From: Deltaproteobacteria bacterium
GTDB lineage: Bacteria; Desulfobacterota; Binatia; UTPRO1
DNA: 51,388 nucleotides
Reading direction: 5' to 3'
NCBI GenBank assembly: GCA_029262315.1
Contig: JAJCZP010000115.1
Span: 1-51,388 of the forward strand
Positions 20,169 through 28,095 of this stretch are shown here, in pieces (position 1 is the stretch's first letter; every line of letters starts with the position of its first letter). The notes below the pieces were generated by a model, which was given only the letters and a program-made list of their open reading frames with translations, was not told the DNA's origin and searched no databases. The position numbers and the translations under genes are program-made.

Positions 20169-20468
20169 ATGTCGCAGCACATCGTTCCCGTACGCGTGTA
20201 CGTCACGATCTTTGCAGCACTGATGGTGTTGACGGCGCTCACCGTCTACGTGGCGACGCTCGAGCACGGCGCACTCAGCACTCCGATCGCGCTCGCGATC
20301 GCCATCACGAAGGCGATGCTCGTGATCCTCTACTTCATGCACGTCCGCTACAGCTCCGGCTTGACGCAGATCTCGATCGCGACCGGTGTGCTCTTCCTGC
20401 TCGTGATGATCGCCATCACCATGGCCGATATCGTCAGCCGCGGCTGGCTCGGCACGCCCGGCAGCTAG
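20169..20468 (+). CDS. coxD: Cytochrome c oxidase subunit IV (caa3/COX4_pro-like)
   Basis: A 99-residue small membrane protein with three predicted helices, carrying the family stretch AITKAMLVILYFMHVRYSS. Start ATG 20169 sits one base after the coxC stop, and an upstream TTG (20154) inside coxC is not needed. Last gene of the twelve-gene act-cox run; a hairpin follows at 20475-20488. Confidence 0.92.
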   Translation: MSQHIVPVRVYVTIFAALMVLTALTVYVATLEHGALSTPIALAIAITKAMLVILYFMHVRYSSGLTQISIATGVLFLLVMIAITMADIVSRGWLGTPGS

Positions 20469-20474
20469 CTGGCG

Positions 20475-20488
20475 GGCGGATAGCCGCC
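20475..20488. terminator. Small hairpin between convergent coxD and acyl-CoA synthetase genes
   Basis: GGCGG (20475-20479), ATAG loop, CCGCC (20484-20488); flanking GCG and CGC can add pairs. It sits exactly between two convergent stops and so could end both transcripts. No T-run, so weak as a Rho-independent signal. Confidence 0.4.
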
Positions 20489-22137
20489 TACGCTTTGTCG
20501 GCGAGCGCAGCGGTGGCGGTGTCTTTCGCCCATTTGTAGTCGGGCTTGCCCGTCGGGGCGCGCATCACGGCGTCGACGAAGACGACGGCGCGGGGGAGCT
20601 TGTAGCGTGCCAGCTCTTTCGCGGCGGTCTCGCGGAGCTCCTCATCGGTGGCCGTGGTGCCCGGTTTCAAGGCGACGACCGCGGTCACCTGCTGCCCCCA
20701 GCGCTCGTTCGGGGTGCCGGTGACCAGGACGTCGTGCACGGCCGGGTGGCGCTTGAGCACCTGCTCGACCTCTTCGGCAAACACCTTCTCGCCGCCGGTG
20801 TTGATGCAGACCGAGTCGCGACCGAGGACCTTGATGCTGCCGTCGGCATTCACCTGGGCACGGTCGCCCGGAATGGAGTGCCGGACGCCGTCGATCGTGG
20901 GGTAGGTGCGCTCGGTCTTTGCCTGGTCGCCGAGGTAGCCGAGCGGCATGTGGCCCGTCCGCGCCAGCCAGCCGATGGCCTCGTCGCCGGCGGCCAGACG
21001 GTGCGTCAGCCTCTCGTCGAGGACGAAGGTGTGCTCGTCCATCTGGAACGCGCTCGGAACGCCGCTATCTTTCGTCGTGAACGTGGCGCCCTGCGCCCCG
21101 GTCTCGGACGCGCCGAAGCCGTCGGCGACGATGATGTTCGGGAGCAGTTCGAGGAGCGCTTCTTTGTTGGCCGGGGACAGGATCGCGCCGCCGGAGCCGA
21201 CGACGACGAGGCCCGACAGGTCGTAGGTCTTCTTCCGGAGTTGATCGATCAGCGGTCGGGCGAACGCGTCCCCGACGATCGAGATCGAGACCGCGTGTTC
21301 GCGTGCGGCGGTGCTCCAGATGTCGTCGGGGTCGAGCTTCTTCGGGTTCCCATGGACGATGACGGTGCCGCCCGTGTGGAGCGTGATGAACGAGGTCCAG
21401 TGTCCCGCGCCGTGCATGAAGGGCGGCGCCGGCAGAAGCCGCATGCCCGCGTTGCCGGGCGCACGCTGCACGGCCTCCTCCATGCTCGTGACCAGCGGGC
21501 TTCCGGGGACGCGGCCCCCGAGCGCGGCGAAGAAGATGTCCTCGGAGCGCCACAGGACGCCCTTGGGCATGCCGGTCGTACCGCCGGTGTAGACCATGTA
21601 GAGATCATCGTCGGTCGTGACCAGGTCGAGCTTGGCGTCGCTCGCGGCGGCCAGGGCCTCTTCGTAGTCGCGCGCGCCGGGCAGCAGGGCCTCGCCGCTG
21701 CCGTCGTCCACTTGCAGGAGCAGCGTCATCGCCGGCAGGTCGGGAAGAATGCGCGCCAGCGTCGGTGCGAAGCTGCCGTGGTAGATGACGGCCCGCGCTC
21801 CCGAATCGTGAAAGAGATAGCGGAGCTCGTCGTCGACGTACCGATAGTTCACGTTGAGCGCCACGGTGCGCGCCTTCGAGGCGCCGATCATCCCCTCGAG
21901 GTACTCGTTGCCGTTGTACATGTAGAGGGCGACGTGGTCCTGGCCGGATTCCCAGGCGGCAAGATCGGCGCGCTCGCGATGACAGCCGAGTCCCGCGTCG
22001 GCCAGGACATGCGCCAGGCGACGGGTGCGGAGCTGCAGGTCACGCCAGCTGACGCGTGTGGTGGGAGTCACGATCGCCTCGCGATCGGGAATCGTGTCGG
22101 CGATTGCCTCGTTCAGATCGGCTAGCGTGTAGGCCAT
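20488..22137 (-). CDS. AMP-forming acyl-CoA synthetase (FadD-like)
   Basis: A 549-residue ANL-superfamily ligase that activates a carboxylic acid to its CoA thioester using ATP. ATG 22137 is chosen because AGGAGGA lies 6-7 nt upstream; the frame is open 35 residues further but those residues are atypical. Visible motifs: MVYTGGTTGMPKGVLW (A3 phosphate loop), DGFGASETGAQ (A5), SIPGDRAQVNADGSIKVLGR (A7/A8), and K in MRAPTGKPDYKW (A10 Lys). The overall sequence resembles mycobacterial FadD3/FadD19-type enzymes for sterol or branched acids, but substrate choice cannot be read. Convergent with the oxidase operon; 28 nt downstream of a phosphatase remnant on the same strand. Confidence 0.92.
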   Translation of the reverse strand: MAYTLADLNEAIADTIPDREAIVTPTTRVSWRDLQLRTRRLAHVLADAGLGCHRERADLAAWESGQDHVALYMYNGNEYLEGMIGASKARTVALNVNYRYVDDELRYLFHDSGARAVIYHGSFAPTLARILPDLPAMTLLLQVDDGSGEALLPGARDYEEALAAASDAKLDLVTTDDDLYMVYTGGTTGMPKGVLWRSEDIFFAALGGRVPGSPLVTSMEEAVQRAPGNAGMRLLPAPPFMHGAGHWTSFITLHTGGTVIVHGNPKKLDPDDIWSTAAREHAVSISIVGDAFARPLIDQLRKKTYDLSGLVVVGSGGAILSPANKEALLELLPNIIVADGFGASETGAQGATFTTKDSGVPSAFQMDEHTFVLDERLTHRLAAGDEAIGWLARTGHMPLGYLGDQAKTERTYPTIDGVRHSIPGDRAQVNADGSIKVLGRDSVCINTGGEKVFAEEVEQVLKRHPAVHDVLVTGTPNERWGQQVTAVVALKPGTTATDEELRETAAKELARYKLPRAVVFVDAVMRAPTGKPDYKWAKDTATAALADKA

Positions 22138-22165
22138 GTGAGTCCTCCTGGGCGTTGCGTGTGGT

Positions 22166-22655
22166 TCAGGCGCGCTCGAGCACGCGCGCCTCGAGGTGTG
22201 CCAGGGTCGCATCGCTGACGCCGGCGGCACGCGCATAGTCACGCATCGATCCGTACCTCTCGCGCACGCGGGCCAGGAGGGTGATCATCGTCTCCGGCTC
22301 GGCGTGCATCGTATCTGGCGGCAGCGCCGCCAGCATGTCCTGGTACCCTTTCGAGGCGAGGAGTCGCTCGATGATGGCATCGAGGTTCTCTCTGGACGCG
22401 GCGTAGTCGGCGACGATGATCTCGTCGCTGACGCCGAGGATGCCGAGCAACACTGCCGAGATGACGCCGGTGCGATCCTTGCCCGCGGCGCAATGGTAGA
22501 TCGCGGGACCACCGGCCTCGGCGAGCACCGTGATGCAGCGGGCAATCGGCGCGCGCGCGAACTCGGCGAGCAGGAAGTAGCGGTCCGCGAGTGTCGCCAG
22601 GTCGGCCGACTCGGCGGCCTTGTCGCGGACGGCGCCGTCGAACAGCGGCACAGAA
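22166..22655 (-). pseudogene. Tyrosine-protein phosphatase (Y_phosphatase3-like), N-terminal half missing
   Basis: The coding frame carries the signature loop IYHCAAGKDRTG with nucleophilic Cys and Arg, preceded by FARAPIARCITVLAEAGG and followed by a C-terminal helical part to a normal-looking end (LEARVLERA). Proteins of this family start about 80-100 residues earlier with a rhodanese-like N-terminal part (RNARDLGG type). Here homology begins abruptly at VPLFDGAVRDKAAE, around base 22652. Upstream of that point the sequence belongs to the start of a different gene (next entry). An ATG at 22723 could start a 185-residue chimera, but it is probably inactive. Either a deletion/fusion in the genome or a misjoin. 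Confidence 0.72.
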
Positions 22656-22796
22656 AACCTGCGTGGGGAAATTGCGTCCGGCATAAGGCGAATAATTTTT
22701 CTGCTGAGGAAAGGCTCCCTCAAGCGTCTCGGCCGGTGGAACAGGGTCTCCGGCCAGGCTCAGCGCTGGAATGGCCGTCATCAGCAATACGCTCAC
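22655..22796 (-). pseudogene. 5' fragment of a DUF3604-family secreted protein
   Basis: Reading minus from ATG 22796, the frame gives a signal-peptide-like start (MSVLLMTAIPALSLAGDPVP) and then KNYSPYAGRNFPTQVF. The last segment is the well-known opening of DUF3604 proteins, which normally continues WGDTHLHTS. The match stops at that point and phosphatase sequence follows in a different frame. So only about 48 residues of a normally about 600-residue protein remain. The fragment ends 16 nt from repeat copy B on its upstream side. Confidence 0.65.
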
Positions 22797-22811
22797 AATC
22801 GATAGAATCGC

Positions 22812-22925
22812 TAACGACAGAGGAGGAGACCTGTAACGACAGAGGAGGAGACCAAATCCGAGGCAGGGTCCGATATCGAGGCGTTACGTCACCCGAAGAG
22901 GGCGTTCATGCCGCCTATCACCATC
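22812..22925 (+). repeat. Dispersed repeat, copy B, with partial tandem duplication
   Basis: The full 45-nt core is at 22834-22878, identical to copies A and C, followed by the divergent tail to about 22925. In addition the first 20 nt of the core occur once more immediately upstream at 22812-22831, separated by TG. GTAACG (22833-22838) can pair with CGTTAC (22882-22887). The tail runs into ATG 22908, the start of a broken HTTM-like reading frame. To the left lie the DUF3604 and phosphatase fragments, so the repeat is bordered by gene debris on both sides. Confidence 0.9.
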
Positions 22926-23596
22926 GTCGAGCGGCTAGCGCTGTTCTTTCGACCTGCCGTGCCGCCACGACGCTCGTCGCCGGCCCCATGGATATCGACG
23001 GTGGTCCAATGCCTCGTCGCGGGACTGTTCGCCTACGTCCTTCTCTGGAACGTCACGGGCTTGAAGGTCGAGGAGTACTCAATGCGGCACTCCCTACCCT
23101 GGGCCCGTGAGTGGTGGGCGCAGGCCACCAGGGCGTGCCGCTGTCGTTTCGGGACTACGCCGTCGAGCGCATGATGGGCGGCATCGGCGGCATCGGCCGG
23201 GTCGCGCACCTGCATCAGCGGTGGGACATGTTCTACCGCGTAGGACCAGAGATCCGCGGCTGGCCACTGCTCGTTGGGACCGGGAGTGACGGTCGCCAGC
23301 TCAGTCTGCTCGAAGAGGGCCGCTCGTTCGACGGCGCGACCCATCCGCGGCCCGATGCACCGCTCGCGTTCTATCCAGGCACGCGGTGGCTAGTGTACTT
23401 CACGTATCTCCGCACCGCTGGCACACGGCCAGCGCGAGAACTCTTGCCGGCGGTCGTTACCCGAGACTGGACTCGACAACATCCGGAGAGCACGCTCGAA
23501 GCGCTCAAGATTCTCTTCGTCCAGGAGTCGACCACCCCCGGCACTCCACCGTCCACGCAACAGGAGGTCTGGTACGACGGCCCTACGCCAGACTGA
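22908..23596 (+). pseudogene. C-terminal remnant of an HTTM-domain membrane protein, frameshifted
   Basis: The first frame from ATG 22908 holds one membrane helix (VVQCLVAGLFAYVLLWNVTG) and LKVEEYSMRHSLPWAREWW. The sequence then continues in another frame from about 23105: VPLSFRDYAVERMMGG, then GRVAHLHQRWDMFYRVGPE, GWPLLVGTGSDGRQLSLLE and LAFYPGTRWLVYFTYLRT, ending LWYDGP-like (EVWYDGPTPD). Together these are the C-terminal part of HTTM/gamma-carboxylase-like proteins. The multi-helix N-terminal HTTM core is missing and there is a frameshift near 23105, so this is a dead fragment. It begins inside the tail of repeat copy B. Confidence 0.72.
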
Positions 23597-23620
23597 TGGC
23601 TCCGCGATCCAGATGGCCTT

Positions 23621-23638
23621 GGCGGCGTTTTCGCCGCC
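23621..23638. terminator. Bidirectional hairpin between the HTTM remnant and the CYTH-CHAD gene
   Basis: GGCGGCG (23621-23627), TTTT loop, CGCCGCC (23632-23638): a perfect 7-bp stem between two convergent reading frames. No long T-run follows on either side. Confidence 0.5.
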
Positions 23639-23684
23639 GATCAGGCTGCTGCACGCAGGGCGATCACGCAGCTGCATCCCCCGA

Positions 23685-25379
23685 TCAATCGGCGCGCGCG
23701 TCCACGACGCGCCACAGGCGCAGTCGGCGCTTGCCCAGCGTCTTCCTGTACGCACGGGGAAATGCGCGCCGCGCCGCGCGCGCGCGCACGTCGTTCCAAT
23801 CGGCCAGCCGGTCGATCGCCGCCAGCGTGGCGGCCGGCAACGTAGCATCCACGCTCTGCCCGAGGTCGCGCAGATGCGCGGCCCCCACGACGGCGTCCTG
23901 GTGCGCGCCGAGCAGCGATTGCAGCTCCGTCAGCCGCTGCAACCACGCACGCGCGGGCTTGCCATAGATGCCTGCGTGTACCTCCACGGCGTAGCGCAGC
24001 CGTTTACAGCGAATGCGAAGCGCATGGTACTTCTCCGGTGGACTCTCGGACGTGATGCGGTCGCCACGCTTGCGGAACTTGCGAAAGGGCCGCTCGATCA
24101 GCCTCGGTGCCGCTGCGAGAATCGGTTGGCGCGCCACCGCGGCACGGCGCAACGGACCGTAGCGGAGGACGGCCAGGCATGTCGCGATCGCCCGACGATA
24201 GTGTTGGCTCTCGAGGATGCGAACCATGTGTTGCCGGGCCATGACGCGGCGACGGCTATAGAGCGCGACGAGGGACTGCAACGCCCGCGCGTCGGCAGCA
24301 CCGTCGCCATTCCGATAGGCGTCGAGCTCCTCGAGCTGCACATCGAGGTCACGCACGCTGCCGAGTCCGGTGGCAACGATGCGAAGGTCGTCGTCGACAC
24401 GCAGGGCGCGCCGCGAAAGCCCCGGGCGAAACAACCGGATTGCCGCACGCAGCCGGCGCGTGGCTACACGCATGTCGTGCAGGGCCTCGCGATTCTCGCC
24501 AAGTCGGGCGGCCGGCTCAAAGGCCAGCACACGCCCCAACTGCCGGGCGATAGTGGCGAGAGCAACCTCGCCGACCGTCATGGTTCCCGCAATGTGCGAC
24601 TTGCGAGCGCACGACTCCGCCGGCTCGAGCTCGTGCGCCGAAAGCAGCACCTCGAAAGCAGGCGCTGCGGGACGGACGAGGGGCGGATGACTCGTGAGCA
24701 GCGCGAGCACCGGCTCCATGACCACGCTCGTCGCAGCTTGTCGATCGGCGAGGGCCAGATGGAGACGGGTCATGCGCACGGGGCGCCGGCCTCGGCCGCG
24801 TGGGCTCGTCGAGTCCTCGATCATGATCGCACCAGCCGCTGCGCCGTGGCGCCGTACGGGGAACATCGAACGTGTGGTCGCGACTTCGAACAGGGGCAAC
24901 AGGCGCCGCCGGCCGACGACGGCGTGGACGCGCGTGCCGACGGGCCCTATACGCCGCCGCGCCAGGTCTCGAATCAACGCGTCCGGCGCACGCACACCCA
25001 CGATCGATAGCTGCTGCTCGATCGTACGTGCCGCGACGTGCGGCGGTCGGCTCCGTAGCTCGAGCGTCGCCTCGACGTTGCCGTTCGTGCGGCGCAGACG
25101 CAGCGCGCAGCCCGCGCGTCGGAGTCGCCAGTCGCCGGTGTCGAAGTAGGTGTCGAGCCGCGTTACCGTCGACTCCGGGCCGATCGAGAACGCTGGGCCG
25201 CGATGACGACGCAGGCGCTGGCGCACCCGGTCGACGTCGTCGACATCGAACGGTCCGCCCGCGACCACCCTGTCGTGGTCCCTCGTCTCGACCGCGGGCC
25301 ACTTGTGCCCGGCAGCCGATCCTTCGCTCAATGCCACTCGACTTGTCCTCGCGCTTCCGACATACGCAGCCGCAAGCAC
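23685..25379 (-). CDS. CYTH-CHAD domain protein
   Basis: 564 residues. An N-terminal CYTH (triphosphate tunnel metalloenzyme) domain, about residues 45-240, with TRLDTYFDTGDWRLRRAGCA and LRLRR typical of the tunnel strands. This is followed by a CHAD domain of His- and Arg-rich helices, about 275-555, with LHDMRVATRRLRAAIRLF, ALRIRCKRLRYAVEV and LQSLLGAHQDA, the classic CHAD repeats. CYTH domains act on triphosphates; CHAD domains bind inorganic polyphosphate (family knowledge), so a polyphosphate-linked role is likely. Start chosen at ATG 25379; a later start before the CYTH domain is possible. Convergent with the HTTM remnant. Confidence 0.9.
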   Translation of the reverse strand: MLAAAYVGSARTSRVALSEGSAAGHKWPAVETRDHDRVVAGGPFDVDDVDRVRQRLRRHRGPAFSIGPESTVTRLDTYFDTGDWRLRRAGCALRLRRTNGNVEATLELRSRPPHVAARTIEQQLSIVGVRAPDALIRDLARRRIGPVGTRVHAVVGRRRLLPLFEVATTRSMFPVRRHGAAAGAIMIEDSTSPRGRGRRPVRMTRLHLALADRQAATSVVMEPVLALLTSHPPLVRPAAPAFEVLLSAHELEPAESCARKSHIAGTMTVGEVALATIARQLGRVLAFEPAARLGENREALHDMRVATRRLRAAIRLFRPGLSRRALRVDDDLRIVATGLGSVRDLDVQLEELDAYRNGDGAADARALQSLVALYSRRRVMARQHMVRILESQHYRRAIATCLAVLRYGPLRRAAVARQPILAAAPRLIERPFRKFRKRGDRITSESPPEKYHALRIRCKRLRYAVEVHAGIYGKPARAWLQRLTELQSLLGAHQDAVVGAAHLRDLGQSVDATLPAATLAAIDRLADWNDVRARAARRAFPRAYRKTLGKRRLRLWRVVDARAD

Positions 25380-25744
25380 AGGACTCTAGGGACCACCTGC
25401 CGGCAACGCAACCGCGACATCGCATCGCCGGGGCCCGGCGACCATCCGATGATTCAGGAGGGCGCGCACAGGATCTTCGGGCGGGGCGCTCCCCGTGTTC
25501 GTTCCGATGGCTCCACCGATGCCTCGCCTGGCAGTTGGTTGTCCGACGACCGCGCGTGCGTCCCAGGCGGCCACACGAACCTGCCGCTTGCATGTCGATG
25601 CTTCAGGACTCGTCGCGGCCCATGACGAGTCGCAGAACGAACGGCATGCCATCGTTCGTGATGCCCGCCGACAACCCGACGCGCGACAGCGACATGCTCC
25701 GCTACTCGCGACACGAGTTCGTCACCTACTTCCTCCAGCACGAG
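25380..25744. other. Gap upstream of the CYTH-CHAD gene; no gene recognised
   Basis: 365 bp between the CYTH-CHAD start and a broken PDZ/multi-TM frame. Six-frame open stretches here are high-GC shadows without recognisable protein features. It may contain the CYTH-CHAD promoter and decayed 5' sequence of the PDZ gene. Confidence 0.5.
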
Positions 25745-26123
25745 GGTCGAGGTGGACGGCGCGCCATTGACCGACGCCCGCACCGTGTACCAACACGTCG
25801 CGCGGCGCGATGTCGGCACGCCCGTTACCTACACACTGCGCGAGGGCTCCTGCTCGCCCTCGGTGGCCTGTGGCTCTTCCCGTCGGCACATCTCGGGCGT
25901 GCACTCTTCGCCGTTGGCAGCATCGGCGGTGTCTACGCGCTCTCGGGCGCGTCGCTCTACGGCGCGGGTGCGGCGTTCCAGGTGCACGCGCTCGCCGAGG
26001 CGTGCTTCCCGGCGGCGTTCGTGTACCTGGCGCCCGCCTTTCCGGCGGGGCGCGAGAAGCTCATCAAGCCGGTCGGGGCGGTGGCGGCATGGCTGTCGCT
26101 CGTGCTCGGGGTGCCCTACGTGC
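25745..26123 (+). pseudogene. Remnant of a PDZ plus multi-TM signalling protein, cut by repeat copy C
   Basis: At about 25750-25848 one frame reads EVDGAPLTDARTVYQHVARR and then VGTPVTYTLREG, a PDZ-like end. From about 25845 the sequence goes on in another frame with membrane helices: RGLLLALGGLWLFPSAHLGR, ALFAVGSIGGVYALSGASLY, ALAEACFPAAFVYLAPAFPA and AVAAWLSLVLGVPYVL. That order (PDZ then several helices with a PAAFVYLAPAFPAGR motif) is typical of membrane sensor proteins. Helices expected between PDZ and the second block are missing, the frame is shifted, and the reading stops being homologous exactly where the repeat begins (26124). Read-through adds TTEEETKSEAGSDI from the repeat. Confidence 0.6.
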
Positions 26124-26215
26124 TAACGACAGAGGAGGAGACCAAATCCGAGGCAGGGTCCGATATCGGACGTTACGTCATCCGAATAATGGGGCGCTCA
26201 TCGTTCCTATCACCC
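26124..26215 (+). repeat. Dispersed repeat, copy C
   Basis: Core 26124-26168 identical to copies A and B. The tail to about 26215 keeps CGTTACGTCA (26171-26180) and TCATCG-CCTATCACC with several changes. The upstream boundary coincides with the break in the PDZ/multi-TM gene. The downstream boundary is about 10 nt from the -35-like element of the toxin-antitoxin operon. Here the base before TAACG is C, so only a 5-bp TAACG/CGTTA pairing remains. Confidence 0.9.
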
Positions 26216-26223
26216 TCCCCGCC

Positions 26224-26252
26224 TTGACCGGTACACCCACTGGGTGTACCGT
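26224..26252 (+). promoter_or_regulatory. Toxin-antitoxin promoter with perfect palindromic operator
   Basis: CGGTACACCC (26229-26238), ACT, GGGTGTACCG (26242-26251): a perfect 10-bp inverted repeat. It lies over the space between a -35-like TTGACC (26224-26229) and the expected -10 position (about 26247-26252, TACCGT, poor match). It ends 9 nt before the toxin ATG, which has no ribosome site, so the mRNA may be leaderless. This is the expected place for autorepression by the XRE antitoxin. Confidence 0.7.
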
Positions 26253-26260
26253 TTGACCCG

Positions 26261-26539
26261 ATGATTCACCGAGTCGAGATCTCGAAGCTCGCGGCCAAGC
26301 AGCTTCGGAAGCTCCCTCGGCACATCGTGGACAACCTGATGATCTGGGTCGTGGCCGTCGAGCACGAGGGGCTGGAAGAAGTCCGGAAGGTGCCCGGCTA
26401 CCACGACGAACCGCTGAAGGGCGACCGAGCCGGGCAGCGGTCAATCCGGCTGAGCCGAAGCTACCGGGCCATCTACGAGGTCAAGGAAGTCACGGCCAAG
26501 TTTGTGTCGGTCGAGGAAGTCAGCAAGCACGAGTATTGA
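26261..26539 (+). CDS. Type II toxin, RelE/HigB-like mRNA interferase
   Basis: 92 residues with the RelE/ParE fold pattern: basic helix ISKLAAKQLRKLPRHIVDNL, then PGYHDEPLKGDRAGQRSIRL and SRSYRAIYEVKE, ending VEEVSKHEY. PLKG followed by RSIRLSRSYR and the terminal HEY are usual for RelE/HigB toxins, which cut mRNA on the ribosome. The toxin gene comes first and the XRE antitoxin second, the HigBA order. Stop and next start are 11 nt apart with GGAGGT between them. Starts at ATG 26261 without a ribosome site, right after the operator. It appears intact. Confidence 0.88.
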   Translation: MIHRVEISKLAAKQLRKLPRHIVDNLMIWVVAVEHEGLEEVRKVPGYHDEPLKGDRAGQRSIRLSRSYRAIYEVKEVTAKFVSVEEVSKHEY

Positions 26540-26550
26540 CGGAGGTGCCC

Positions 26551-26871
26551 ATGCGCAAGGCCAAGGACCAGAAGAGTAACGCGATGAAGATCTTGGAAAA
26601 GATCGCGGGCGGCCCGCTTACGCTGAGTCGCGCCATCGAGTCCATCCGCAAGAGCGAGGAGCTGTCGCAGGACGAGTGCGCCAAGAAGCTCGGCGTCTCG
26701 AAGTCGCACCTGTGCGACGTGGAGAAAGGCCGCAAGATGGTAAGCTCAGAGCGGGCCGCCAAGTGGGCACGCATCCTCGGCTATCCCGAGTCCGTACTGG
26801 TGCGGCTGGCCCTACAAGGCGAGCTGGACGCGGCTGGGTTGAAGTACCGTGTTGACATCGAGGCGGCGTAG
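26551..26871 (+). CDS. XRE-family antitoxin
   Basis: A 106-residue helix-turn-helix protein: ESIRKSEELSQDECAKKLGV, SKSHLCDVEKGRKMVSSERA is the HTH, followed by AKWARILGYPESVLVRLALQ, the usual C-terminal arm that names a lipid-like XRE family antitoxin. ATG 26551 has GGAGGT 4 nt upstream; an in-frame TTG at 26536 is less likely. It should neutralise the preceding RelE-like toxin and bind the palindrome at 26229-26251. Confidence 0.9.
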   Translation: MRKAKDQKSNAMKILEKIAGGPLTLSRAIESIRKSEELSQDECAKKLGVSKSHLCDVEKGRKMVSSERAAKWARILGYPESVLVRLALQGELDAAGLKYRVDIEAA

Positions 26872-27294
26872 AACGAGCGTCAGGCTGCGCGCTTCACGAT
26901 CGTAACCAGGCGAAAGGGCGAGAACAATAAGGTACAAATCTCGTCGGGGACGCTTACGTTATCCTGCCGGACGAGGGATGCTATTTGGTCGCGAGGTTCG
27001 CTTCGAAGAAACACGACGTCCTCTAGTCAGACCGCGCCTTGAAGAGGGAAGTTTGCTGCTTCAGCGCTTCTGAGTAGACGGCCTCCCAACATTGGCCGTT
27101 GCGATTGTTGGCAAGCTGTACCGTGACGGGGCTGAGGAGCGTGCTGGAGTAACCCCGTGCTCTGCTGGAGAATGAGGTTCACGCCGGAGGGGATCCACCG
27201 ATCTGCGGAGCGCCGCAAGCTCAAACGTCCCGCGGCCCTTAAGTTTCAGGCCGATCCTGCCGATGCCCTAGTGTAGGCCACGGAGGCCCCGGTC
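26872..27294. other. Gap between the antitoxin and the CBS gene; possible remnants only
   Basis: 423 bp. A short plus-strand frame ending at 27027 reads DAYVILPDEGCYLVARFASK and then KHDVL, which looks protein-like but has no start or family I recognise, and may be a decayed tail. A minus-strand 65-codon frame (27027-27224) has no supporting signal. GGAGG about 10 nt before 27295 is the ribosome site of the CBS gene. Nothing else was found. Confidence 0.4.
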
Positions 27295-27948
27295 ATGGTG
27301 GTCGGTATGTGGATGACGAGGCAGCTCCTCACAATCGCGCCCGATGCGTCGATCGTCGAGGCCGCTGTCACGATGGCGCGTCATCACGTGCGACGCCTCC
27401 TGGTAAGCCGTGACGGGCGTCGACTACTCGGAGTCGTCTCGTCCCACGATGTCGCGCGCGCGTGCCCGCCGGACGTCAATCCCTGCTCGGAGATGGTCGA
27501 TCAGCTGCAAGACACGCGCCTCGTCTCAGAAATCATGACACGCTCGGTGCACACCACCTCGCCCGACACGCCGATCGAGGAGGCCGCGCGGTTGCTGCGG
27601 CATCACAAGGTCGGGGCACTTCCGGTCGTTCGCGAAGGCGCACTCGTCGGCATTATCACCGAGTCCGACGTGTTCCAGGTTTTGCTGGAAATGATCGGCG
27701 TCCACGAGCGCGGCGTTAGCATCACGTTCGACACGGCACCCGATGAGGACGTGCTCGACATCGTCGGCCCGCTTGCGCAGGCGCACAACCTACGCGTCGT
27801 GAGCCTGCTATCCTTCCGGCACGAACTGCGGACCATCGGCAGCGTGCGGCGGTACGCGGTCGTACGCCTCGTGGGCGCCAACTGCGAAGCCGCGGCTGAA
27901 GCCATCTGGGACAGTGGGCACCGGGTCCTCAGCGTCCAGCACGGATGA
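27295..27948 (+). CDS. CBS-domain pair protein
   Basis: 217 residues. Two CBS motifs: residues about 3-58 (WMTRQLLTIAPDASIVEAA, then RRLLVSRDGRRLLGVVSSHD) and about 80-135 (IMTRSVHTTSPDTPIEEAAR, then VGALPVVREGALVGIITESD). A C-terminal part of about 75 residues (GVSITFDTAPDEDVLDIVGP and beyond) has an ACT-like look. Such proteins bind adenosine nucleotides and act as energy or redox sensors; partner unknown. A GGAGG site precedes ATG 27295. It faces the Cys-rich protein gene tail to tail with a strong hairpin between them. Confidence 0.88.
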   Translation: MVVGMWMTRQLLTIAPDASIVEAAVTMARHHVRRLLVSRDGRRLLGVVSSHDVARACPPDVNPCSEMVDQLQDTRLVSEIMTRSVHTTSPDTPIEEAARLLRHHKVGALPVVREGALVGIITESDVFQVLLEMIGVHERGVSITFDTAPDEDVLDIVGPLAQAHNLRVVSLLSFRHELRTIGSVRRYAVVRLVGANCEAAAEAIWDSGHRVLSVQHG

Positions 27949-28095
27949 CCGGACGCTGCGCCTCGGGGGCGGCTGAACTCGCATTCCTCCTGGGTGCGGA
28001 GCAGGTCGGCTCGGAACGCCTGTCGCCAGCTTGGTAACTCTAGTCCAACGCGGCGGTCCCGCTCCGCCGTCGCAAACCTCCCGGAGGCGTGCGAT

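Noticed and set aside
23613..25010. A 465-codon plus-strand frame opposite CYTH-CHAD
   Set aside because: It is an antisense shadow; the minus strand shows clear CYTH and CHAD motifs.
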